Origin: Deinococcus sp.
GTDB lineage: Bacteria > Deinococcota > Deinococci > Deinococcales > Deinococcaceae
Assembly (NCBI GenBank): GCA_028287665.1
Contig: JAQBPF010000148.1
Location: 1 to 6,142 of the forward strand
Direction: 5' to 3'
Length of the DNA stretch: 6,142 nt
In this document: piece after piece, positions 1 to 5,417 of the stretch
Numbering within the stretch: the stretch's first letter is position 1
How the letters are laid out: each line of letters opens with the position of its first letter
The notes under the pieces: generated by a model
What the model was told of the DNA's origin: nothing
The model's database searches: none
The model's input: the letters and a program-made list of their open reading frames with translations, nothing else
Position numbers and translations under genes: made by a program

Positions 1-2
1 AG

Positions 3-995
3 GACTGGCTGGACACCGAGCTGAACGACCTGGATACGGGGCCGGAACGCAAAGAGAAACACAAGGTCAAAAAACCGCTGGGCCGCCGCAAGCTGGCCAC
101 CCTCAAAAAAGACTCGGACGGCGAGGCTGACGAGATCATCAAGCGGCTGACCGCTCTGGGCCACATCACCGAAATCGTGGCCGAGCTGAAAAGCGGCAAA
201 GAAGCCACCGCGTATGTGGCACGCGGCCCACGCGGCAGCATTCTGGTCAAGCTGTACCGCGAACTGGAAGCCCGCAGCTTTAAGAACGACGCCATCTACC
301 GCGAAGGCCAGACCATTCTGGACGAACGGGCCAGAAAGGCCATGCAGAGCCGCAGCCTCAAAGGTCTGGCGATGCTGCAAATGGGATGGGTCACGGCGGA
401 ATACGCGCACCTCTGGAAACTGTGGAATGCGGGTCTGAGCGTGCCCGAACCGCTGGTGGGCCCCTCACCGTTCGACTACGAGAAGACCACGCCCGCTGTG
501 CTGATGCGGCTGATCGGCACCGAAGACGCCCCCGCCCCCCGCCTCAGCGACGCTGTGCTGACACCCAAGCAGGCCCGCAGCGCCTGGGAACAGAGCCTCA
601 GTGGAATGGCCCACCTGCTGCGCCTGGGGTACGTACACGGGGATTACAGCACCTACAACCTGCTGTGGCAGCAGGATTCTGAAACAGAATTACAGGCAGA
701 TGCCATGACTGAAGACGCAGGCACCGAGCAAGACATTCAAGATCCGGTGCAGAGCAGCACCGTGCAGACCAACATCACTGAGAAAGAGGAGACAGGAACC
801 GTGGTCATTATCGACTTTCCACAATTGACGACCCGGCAGAATCCGAACTTCGCGCAGTTGCTGCGCCGCGACGCCGACAGCCTGAGCATGAGCTTCCGTC
901 GGCACGGCATCCAGACCGACGGTGAGGCGACCCTGCGAGAAGTGCAGAAGCGTGCGCTGGGGCCTGCACCGACGCCGCGTGTGGTCCTGCCCTAA
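3..995 (+). CDS. RIO1-family protein kinase/ATPase (5' end outside window)
   Basis: The frame is open from the first complete codon at nt 3 to the TAA at 993-995, so the true start lies upstream. RIO kinases are atypical serine kinases/ATPases. Eukaryotic and archaeal members act in small-subunit ribosome maturation; the bacterial role is not settled. The visible order fits the family: a flexible ATP loop SGKEATAY near nt 186-209, the catalytic-lysine strand ILVKLYR (Lys codon 249-251), the catalytic loop YVHGDYSTYN (Asp codon 642-644), and the metal-binding loop VIIDFPQ (Asp codon 813-815). After this comes a C-terminal helix rich in Arg and Leu. Oddly, 44 residues separate NLLW from VVIID, where family members usually have only a few. 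The insert has about 12 Asp/Glu and one Lys, and its DNA is near 52% GC by hand count, below the flanking coding sequence. All catalytic residues remain, so the protein is probably active. A GTG at 177 is an in-frame internal codon and is too far in to be the start. Confidence 0.9.
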   Translation, partial: DWLDTELNDLDTGPERKEKHKVKKPLGRRKLATLKKDSDGEADEIIKRLTALGHITEIVAELKSGKEATAYVARGPRGSILVKLYRELEARSFKNDAIYREGQTILDERARKAMQSRSLKGLAMLQMGWVTAEYAHLWKLWNAGLSVPEPLVGPSPFDYEKTTPAVLMRLIGTEDAPAPRLSDAVLTPKQARSAWEQSLSGMAHLLRLGYVHGDYSTYNLLWQQDSETELQADAMTEDAGTEQDIQDPVQSSTVQTNITEKEETGTVVIIDFPQLTTRQNPNFAQLLRRDADSLSMSFRRHGIQTDGEATLREVQKRALGPAPTPRVVLP

Positions 996-1045
996 GCCCG
1001 CTCCTGTTGCCCAAGCCCTTCTGCCCAGCCCGGTAGAGACACCAG

Positions 1046-1051
1046 TACACT
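1046..1051 (+). promoter_or_regulatory. Candidate -10 element for a leaderless transcript
   Basis: TACACT fits the TANNNT form of a sigma-A -10 box and ends 6 nt before the ATG at 1058. Transcription starting about 7 nt downstream of such a box would begin at or next to the ATG, as in leaderless Deinococcus mRNAs. No good -35 hexamer lies 16-19 nt upstream; CTGCCC at 1021-1026 is the nearest and is poor. It would drive the small ORF and the two genes after it. Confidence 0.45.
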
Positions 1052-1057
1052 GAAGTT

Positions 1058-1180
1058 ATGCCCCGTGCCCTCCGATTTCTGCTGGCCCTGCTGCCCTTCT
1101 TGCTGGCGTCGAGCGCGGCCAAATCTGCCCGCCGACGCCCTGGCAAACGCGCCACTCATCTGCAAGCCCAGCCCCAATGA
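1058..1180 (+). CDS. Small 40-aa signal-peptide-like ORF, coupled to the CitE-like gene (leader peptide or gene remnant)
   Basis: ATG at 1058 to TGA at 1178-1180. The protein starts MPRALRFLLALLPFLLASSAA, a basic n-region, a hydrophobic core and an ASSA-A-type cleavage site, which looks like a Sec signal peptide. The remaining ~20 residues are strongly basic (KSARRRPGKR) and resemble no family I recognise. The stop overlaps the next start as ATGA (1177-1180), and that next gene has no Shine-Dalgarno sequence, so translation of this ORF may feed ribosomes to it. The -10-like TACACT 6 nt upstream supports a leaderless start here. After the signal-like part, GC-rich third positions appear instead in the frame of nt 1065 (giving NLPADALANAPLICKP). 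This suggests the ORF may be the broken front of an older secreted-protein gene. It is either a real small exported peptide, a coupling leader, or debris. Confidence 0.4.
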   Translation: MPRALRFLLALLPFLLASSAAKSARRRPGKRATHLQAQPQ

Positions 1181-2022
1181 CCGTTTCTGGGGTCTGGCGT
1201 TCGGTGCTGTACGTGCCCGGCGACAAACCGAGGGCCATAGAAAAGGCGCGGGGGCTGGGGGCCGACGCCGTTATTTTGGATCTGGAGGATGCGGTGGCCC
1301 CCGAAGCCAAAGCGCAGGCGCGTGAGAATGTGCGGCAGGCGTTGCGGGCAGGTGGCTGGCGCGTGCCCGTGCTGGTGCGGGTGAATGGGCTGGGCACCGA
1401 ACACGAACACGCGGACCGCGAGATGGCGTTGCTGTCGGGTGCCGCCGGGTTGGTGTTGCCCAAAACCGAGGAAGCTCCAGCGGTGGCCGCACTGAGCCTG
1501 GGCCTGCCGCTGTGGGCCATGATCGAAACGCCCGCCGGGGTGCTGAACGCCGCCGCCATCGCCGCTGTACCGGGTGTGGCGGGGTTGCTGGTCGGTGCCA
1601 ATGATCTGGCCCGCGCCCTCCGCACCCAGCCTCACCCCGAACGACTGCCCCTGCTGCACGCCCTGTCTGCGGTGGTGCTGGCTGCCCGCGCCGCCGGAAA
1701 AGTACCCCTGGACGCCGTGTTCAATGACATCACCGACGCCGAAGGCTTTGGCCGTGAATGCGCTCAGGGCCGAATGCTGGGCTTTGCAGGCAAAACGGTG
1801 ATTCATCCGGGCCAGATTGCCGCCGCGAATGGGGCGTATGGCGTGACCAAAGCCCAGGCGGACGAGGCGCGTGAACTGCTCGGTGCCTGGGAACTTGCCC
1901 GCGCCAACGGCAAAAGTGTCGCCACCCACCGGGGCATGCTAGTAGAGCAGATGCACGCAGACGAGGCACAGGATAACCTGACCCTGTGGGCACAGCAGAC
2001 GACACCAGAACCAACCTCTTGA
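1177..2022 (+). CDS. CitE-like HpcH/HpaI-type acyl-CoA lyase/aldolase
   Basis: The 281-aa protein has the usual length and motifs of CitE-like TIM-barrel enzymes. It opens RSVLYVPGDKP and carries LDLEDAVAP (residues 34-42, with Asp35, Glu37, Asp38), RVNGLGT (Arg68, expected to contact substrate), MIETPAG (Glu117) and GANDLA (Asp143), the last two being the expected Mg2+ ligands. Near the end come KTVIHPGQI (Lys206, His210) and HRGMLVEQMH (251-260). Such enzymes cleave or form C-C bonds in acyl-CoA thioesters such as citramalyl-CoA or malyl-CoA. Stand-alone members lack CitD (acyl carrier) and CitF, and neither is seen here, so classical citrate lyase activity is unlikely and the mitochondrial CLYBL-like role (citramalyl-CoA lyase) is a better analogy. 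The exact substrate cannot be read from sequence. The ATG at 1177 lies just before the conserved first strand and overlaps the upstream stop as ATGA. The 3' end overlaps the kinase gene by 37 nt, so the two are probably co-expressed. Confidence 0.88.
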   Translation: MTVSGVWRSVLYVPGDKPRAIEKARGLGADAVILDLEDAVAPEAKAQARENVRQALRAGGWRVPVLVRVNGLGTEHEHADREMALLSGAAGLVLPKTEEAPAVAALSLGLPLWAMIETPAGVLNAAAIAAVPGVAGLLVGANDLARALRTQPHPERLPLLHALSAVVLAARAAGKVPLDAVFNDITDAEGFGRECAQGRMLGFAGKTVIHPGQIAAANGAYGVTKAQADEARELLGAWELARANGKSVATHRGMLVEQMHADEAQDNLTLWAQQTTPEPTS

Positions 2023-3002
2023 CCGCCCTGACTTCTCCTCTGGCTCCGACTCCAGCCCGCGTGGTGGTGGTCGGGGGAGCAAACGTGGACCTCAAGGCCC
2101 ACACGTTGGCTCCGGTCATTCTGGGCACCAGCAATCCTGGCCTGACCACCCAGACGGCGGGGGGCGTGGCCCGCAATATTGCCGAAAATCTGGCCCGGCT
2201 GGGTGTGGCCGTATCGCTGGTCAGTGCGGTGGGGCGCGACAATCTGGGCGACGCCCTGCTGGCCGATTCCAAGGCGGCGGGTGTGGACATGCGCTTTGTG
2301 ATGCGGGTCAACGAGCAGCTGACAGGCACGTACATGGCCACCCTGAATCATGAGGGAGAACTGTTGGTGGCCGTGTCCGACATGACGGTGCTGAACGTGC
2401 TGACACCCACCGCGCTGCATGACCGCCGGGCCGTGTTGCGCGGGGCCACGTGGGTGGTGGCCGACGGCAACCTGACCGAAGCGACCCTGACCCACCTGAT
2501 GACCCTGGCCGCCGAGGCAGGCATTCCGGTGGCCTTCGAGCCCGTCAGTGTGCCCAAAGCCCTGCAAATTCGCTCGGCCGTTCAGGCTGGATTCGCGCCG
2601 CACACCATCACGCCCAATCTGCTGGAACTGGGCGCACTGGTGGGCCACGAGGTCGCCGATACCCAGGACGCCATTCGCAGCGCCGCACAGGAACTCCATG
2701 CACAGGGCATCCACACGGTCTGGGTGCGGCGCGGCCAGTCGGGCAGCCTGCTGTCTACGCCCACCACGTTGACCGAATTGCCGACCCTGCCTGCCAAGGT
2801 GACCGACGTGACCGGAGCCGGAGACGCCATGCTGGCGGCCTTCCTGGCGGCTCTGTTGGCCGGGGTGGCTCCGGCAGAGGCCGCCCGCCAGGGGCACGCC
2901 GCCGCCGCCCTTACGGTCGAAAGCACCCATACAGTTTCCCCGACCCTGACGCGGGCAGCCGTACTGGAGCGGCTGGAACAGGAAGCGCAGAACAGGCGCT
3001 GA
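1986..3002 (+). CDS. psuK: PfkB-family sugar kinase, probable pseudouridine kinase
   Basis: The protein is a ribokinase-fold kinase. VVVVGGANVDLKAHT (residues 26-40) forms the first strand and substrate loop. TSNPG (48-52) and TAGGVARNIAENLARLG (57-73) form the PfkB signature-1 region with its Gly-Gly. TPNLLEL follows at 209-215, then DVTGAGDAMLAAF (274-286), the anion-hole signature with Asp280 as catalytic base. The motif combination closely resembles E. coli PsuK (YeiC), which phosphorylates pseudouridine at the 5' position ahead of cleavage to uracil and ribose-5-phosphate by PsuG. No psuG lies immediately downstream, so another nucleoside or sugar is possible. The start is uncertain: GTG 1986 gives 338 aa and overlaps the lyase by 37 nt; TTG 2019 gives a 4-nt TTGA overlap; GTG 2061 would leave only the core domain. 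No strong ribosome-binding site favours one, and coupling to the upstream gene is likely either way. Confidence 0.82.
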   Translation: MGTADDTRTNLLTALTSPLAPTPARVVVVGGANVDLKAHTLAPVILGTSNPGLTTQTAGGVARNIAENLARLGVAVSLVSAVGRDNLGDALLADSKAAGVDMRFVMRVNEQLTGTYMATLNHEGELLVAVSDMTVLNVLTPTALHDRRAVLRGATWVVADGNLTEATLTHLMTLAAEAGIPVAFEPVSVPKALQIRSAVQAGFAPHTITPNLLELGALVGHEVADTQDAIRSAAQELHAQGIHTVWVRRGQSGSLLSTPTTLTELPTLPAKVTDVTGAGDAMLAAFLAALLAGVAPAEAARQGHAAAALTVESTHTVSPTLTRAAVLERLEQEAQNRR

Positions 3003-3066
3003 GGATGGACCGGGCGGGCACAGGCGGGCAACAGCCTCCGGAGTCCTGAAGCTGGACGATTTGAAT

Positions 3067-3092
3067 CTGGAGTGGAAGGCCCCACCTCCCAG
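3067..3092. terminator. Bulged hairpin between convergent genes, weak terminator candidate
   Basis: CTGGAGTGG (3067-3075) can pair with CCACCTCCCAG (3082-3092) as nine base pairs with two bulged C residues and a 6-nt loop. It lies about 65 nt past the kinase stop, in the 206-nt gap (3003-3208) before the convergent MerR gene. There is no U-run on either strand, so a classical intrinsic terminator is doubtful. A second small hairpin, GTCCT-TCAG-AGGAC, lies at 3164-3177, and TGGCC/GGCCA at 3187-3202. I see no gene in this gap. Confidence 0.25.
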
Positions 3093-3208
3093 ACGAACCA
3101 GAGGAAGTCCAGACGTTTCCCCTGCGTGTCCGTGAGGTCTGCTCGCTCCCACCCGAAAAAGGAGTCCTTCAGAGGACATGATTCCCTGGCCGGAGCTGGC
3201 CACTGCCG

Positions 3209-4015
3209 TCAGTGTTCGCCCTCCAACTCTTCCAGAAAGAAGGCAATGTCAGTTTCGTACTCCTCGGGATTCGGGGTGTCAGGCACGCTCTTTACATAAA
3301 ATTCTGCCGTCACCCCGGTGATCTTGAGGTTATGCCGCAACGCCTCCTCGACCACGGCTGAGTACGCGGCCCCCGTTTTGTCGTAGGGACCCACGAAGCG
3401 CCCGACAAAGGCCCGGCCCCCCTCAAAAGTTTTCACTTCGATGCGTCCGTCGCCCTCGACGTTTCCCACCACCGGAAGGTAGACCTCCACCAGGCTTCCT
3501 TCGCCCTGATCGTCGTTGTGGTGCACGAAGAAGCTCGGGGGAGCAATCGGGTAGCCCCTGGCCTTGGCGTGCAGCATCAGATCGCGCAACGCTTCGGGAA
3601 TCACGTCGTAATGGGGGGGCTGAAGGCGCGTGCGAATCCTCAGGGTCTGGCGGGCGGGCAGCTGTTCGGTGCGGAATTCCATAGGAGCCTCCTGGATGTA
3701 GGTGCGGAGGTGTAACAGAGACTGTTGACGGTCCTCAATCTCAGCGCTCAGCCGTTGTTCGTGCCTGATAAACACCTCCTTGGCGCGGTCGGGATAATCG
3801 ATCAGGTCCCGGATCTCGTCCAGCGGCAGGCCCAGTTCGCGCCAACGGCGAATCCGGACGGCCAGGTCGATCTGCGTGACGCTGTAGTAGCGGTAGCTGG
3901 TGAGGTCGTCGACGGCTGCGGGGCACAGCAGGTCGATCTCGTCGTAGTACCGCAGCGTTTTTGCAGATAGACCGGTCAGGAGAGCAAACCGGGAGATGAT
4001 CAGGCGACCTCGCAT
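3209..4015 (-). CDS. MerR-family transcriptional regulator with GyrI-like (BmrR-type) effector domain
   Basis: The 268-aa protein has three parts. Residues 6-75 form the winged helix-turn-helix of MerR proteins ([24 protein letters not shown], then YRYYS and a dimer-leading helix with [12 protein letters not shown]). Residues about 76-108 form the long dimerisation coiled coil. Residues about 113-262 form a GyrI/BmrR-like ligand pocket ([61 protein letters not shown]). There is no Cys pair like that of metal-sensing MerR proteins, so an organic, probably cationic or lipophilic, ligand is expected. ATG at 4015 is chosen over the in-frame 4084 because it directly precedes the HTH and lies 7 nt after a TANNNT -10 box. 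The extra 23 residues in the longer form look non-conserved and would overlie the promoter. No transporter gene is adjacent, so the visible target is its own promoter. It converges on the kinase gene. Confidence 0.9.
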   Translation of the reverse strand: MRGRLIISRFALLTGLSAKTLRYYDEIDLLCPAAVDDLTSYRYYSVTQIDLAVRIRRWRELGLPLDEIRDLIDYPDRAKEVFIRHEQRLSAEIEDRQQSLLHLRTYIQEAPMEFRTEQLPARQTLRIRTRLQPPHYDVIPEALRDLMLHAKARGYPIAPPSFFVHHNDDQGEGSLVEVYLPVVGNVEGDGRIEVKTFEGGRAFVGRFVGPYDKTGAAYSAVVEEALRHNLKITGVTAEFYVKSVPDTPNPEEYETDIAFFLEELEGEH

Positions 4016-4022
4016 AGCCGAT

Positions 4023-4053
4023 ACGCTAAGCGTTCCAGCAGCGGGAAGGTCAA
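4023..4053 (-). promoter_or_regulatory. MerR-type self-promoter/operator with 19-bp spacer
   Basis: Read on the minus strand, TTGACC (4053-4048) is followed by a 19-nt spacer and TAGCGT (4028-4023), then 7 nt to the MerR ATG at 4015. A 19-bp spacer is the hallmark of promoters activated by MerR proteins, which twist overlong spacers into a usable form. The spacer holds an imperfect dyad: ACCTTCC (4050-4044) and GGAACGC (4036-4030) pair at 5 of 7 positions around a 7-nt centre. The -10 position predicts a leaderless mRNA. Autoregulation is inferred. Confidence 0.7.
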
Positions 4054-4138
4054 GAGCTGGTCCAGCACCGAGATTGCCCAGCACCCAACCGGCCCAGCGC
4101 AGCTCGGTCCAATGTTTTCCAGGGCTTATCTCCAGGGC

Positions 4139-4834
4139 CTAGCTATTGTTTCCGGCGCGTTCTGCCCCCACCACGGGTTCTCCGCCCCCCTTGACCCGGT
4201 GGCTTTCGGCCCAGATGTAGCGGGCGGCCAGCGTGCGGAAAGGGGCCCAGGTCCCAAGGATTTCGGCGGGCGGCGCGGAGGGATGCAGACGCGCCAGCCC
4301 CTGCCGCAGCGCGAGGTCGCCCATGCTGAAGACGTCAGGGCGGGCCAGCGCGAACATCAGGAACATCTCGACGGTCCAGCGGCCAATGCCCGGCAACGGA
4401 ATCAGGGCCGAGATGACCGCTTCATCGGGCAGGGTCGACAGGTGACCGAAGTCCACCCGGCCATCCAGCGCGGCGGCGGCCAACGCCTGCACCGTCCTGA
4501 CTTTGGCCCACGACAGCCCAAAAGAGCGCAGCGTTTCGCCCTCTGCGGCCAACAGGGATTCGGCGGTCACGGTGGTTGGGGTTCCGGTTTCTGCGTCAGG
4601 TTCACCCAGCGCCGCCACCAGCCGCCCATGAATGCTGGCCGCAGCCTTCACGCTCAGTTGTTGCCCGTTCACGCTGCGAATCAGGGTGCCAAAGGGGTCG
4701 GAGGTGGGCGTCAGGACAGGCAGACTGCCCACCTGGGCCACGACCTGCGCCAGAACCGGGTCACGCGAGAGATGCAGCAGGGCCGCCGCATGATCGGTGA
4801 GAGGAGCGTCGGGCAACGGCAAGGATTGAGACAT
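4139..4834 (-). CDS. alkA: DNA-3-methyladenine glycosylase II (AlkA-like, HhH-GPD family)
   Basis: The 231-aa protein removes alkylated bases such as 3-methyladenine from DNA, starting base-excision repair in the cytoplasm. It has the HhH-GPD core. SVNGQQLSVKAAASIHGRL (residues 54-72) is the conserved N-terminal helix pair of the fold. LPGIGRWTVEMFLMFAL (147-163) is the helix-hairpin-helix that grips the DNA backbone. PDVFSMGDLALRQGL (166-180) carries the expected catalytic Asp173. No Cys cluster for an iron-sulfur centre follows, which argues against EndoIII or MutY. The length fits the short AlkA/Mag1 group known in Deinococcus rather than E. coli AlkA with its extra N-terminal domain. ATG at 4834 is chosen because the residues encoded further upstream (to 5104 in the same frame) are low-complexity and antisense to the divergent gene. 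The AlkA start is separated from that gene's ATG by 82 nt. The MerR gene follows on the same strand 123 nt on, with its own promoter. Confidence 0.9.
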   Translation of the reverse strand: MSQSLPLPDAPLTDHAAALLHLSRDPVLAQVVAQVGSLPVLTPTSDPFGTLIRSVNGQQLSVKAAASIHGRLVAALGEPDAETGTPTTVTAESLLAAEGETLRSFGLSWAKVRTVQALAAAALDGRVDFGHLSTLPDEAVISALIPLPGIGRWTVEMFLMFALARPDVFSMGDLALRQGLARLHPSAPPAEILGTWAPFRTLAARYIWAESHRVKGGGEPVVGAERAGNNS

Positions 4835-4903
4835 CCCTCTATTTTGCGGGTCAGGGTGGGGAGAGGCTGAACTGCAAGTCATCTTCCCATCACATTCATC
4901 GGG

Positions 4904-4910
4904 TATGGAT
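4904..4910 (+). promoter_or_regulatory. Possible -10-like element before the YbaY-domain gene
   Basis: TATGGAT ends 6 nt before the ATG at 4917, the same placement as the other -10 candidates in the window. The match to TATAAT is partial and no matching -35 is seen. The 82-nt divergent gap (4835-4916) must hold promoters for both genes, but no stronger one is evident. Confidence 0.25.
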
Positions 4911-4916
4911 AGAGAC

Positions 4917-5402
4917 ATGAAATCCTCACGTCTGCTGTTGCCTCTTGTTGCCGCCCTGCTGATGGCTGGAGCCTCGGCCCAGCAAACCACCATCGGCGGC
5001 ATGACGATCACCCGCCCCGCCCCGGCCACCCCTGCGGCACCTGCGGCGGCGGCCAGCAACGCCAGCATTCCAGCCGGATGGCGCGAACTGCGCGGGCGCC
5101 TCATGACCCCCAGCCGGATGGCCCTCCCGGCAGGCAGCCTGGTCAGCGTGGTGATCGAGGACGTGTCCTTGCAGGACGTGGCCTCGCGCCAGATGGTCCG
5201 GGTTCAGTTTGCCGCGCCGCGCCTGCCCGCCTCCTATCAGATCGTGTACAACCCAGTCCGCTTTGTGGCAGGCCGCAGCTACGCCGTTCGCGCCACAGTC
5301 ACCGACCGCAACGGCAAGCTGCTCTACACCACCGATACCCGCACCCAGCTGCCCACCGCCTCCCGCGCCGTACTTGATGTCAACGTTATTCGGGTGCGCT
5401 GA
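4917..5402 (+). CDS. Exported YbaY/YscW-domain protein of unknown function
   Basis: The 161-aa protein begins with a clear signal peptide, MKSSRLLLPLVAALLMAGASA, with likely cleavage after Ala21. There is no lipobox Cys, so unlike E. coli YbaY it should be released or periplasmic rather than lipid-anchored. A short Pro/Ala linker (about 34-47) leads to a beta-sandwich domain at about 55-148 with the YbaY/YscW pattern: LRGRLMTPSRMALPAGSLVSVVIEDVS, then a Pro-Tyr-Asn strand near 104-116 and GRSYAVRATVTDRNGKLLYTTDT. YscW is a lipoprotein chaperone for a secretin, but no secretion genes are visible here, and most members have no known function. ATG 4917 is preferred over ATG 4905, which would add the acidic MDRD ahead of the signal peptide. 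It is divergent from the glycosylase and converges on the GH1 gene, with only 15 nt between the stops. Confidence 0.8.
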   Translation: MKSSRLLLPLVAALLMAGASAQQTTIGGMTITRPAPATPAAPAAAASNASIPAGWRELRGRLMTPSRMALPAGSLVSVVIEDVSLQDVASRQMVRVQFAAPRLPASYQIVYNPVRFVAGRSYAVRATVTDRNGKLLYTTDTRTQLPTASRAVLDVNVIRVR

Positions 5403-5417
5403 GCCGCGTGGCCTGAG

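Noticed and set aside
1156..1929. 257-codon minus-strand open frame across the CitE-like gene
   Set aside because: It is antisense to a gene with clear catalytic motifs, and its composition is typical of a shadow frame.
1803..3203. Open frame of 466 codons on the minus strand across the kinase gene
   Set aside because: It is antisense to a well-supported PfkB kinase, its product is low-complexity (Gly, Gln, His, Arg) without family motifs, and long antisense frames are expected in GC-rich genes.
3003..3208. Possible small gene or RNA in the convergent gap
   Set aside because: Short open frames here lack a start signal, motifs or coding-like third positions; only weak hairpins are seen.
4067..4108. 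Inverted ACCGAG (4067-4072) / CTCGGT (4103-4108) between the MerR and glycosylase genes
   Set aside because: Six base pairs around a 30-nt loop, with no U-run, is not enough to call a terminator or riboswitch.
4118..4138. Direct repeat TCCAGGGC at 4118-4125 and 4131-4138
   Set aside because: Two 8-nt copies downstream of the glycosylase stop are too short to call a repeat element, and they do not form a hairpin with each other.
4112..4870. 252-codon plus-strand open frame across the glycosylase gene
   Set aside because: It mirrors alkA in the opposite strand and shows no recognisable domain.
4835..5104. N-terminal extension of the glycosylase up to an in-frame start at 5104
   Set aside because: The extra residues are Ala/Arg-rich without glycosylase similarity and overlap the signal-peptide region of the divergent gene.
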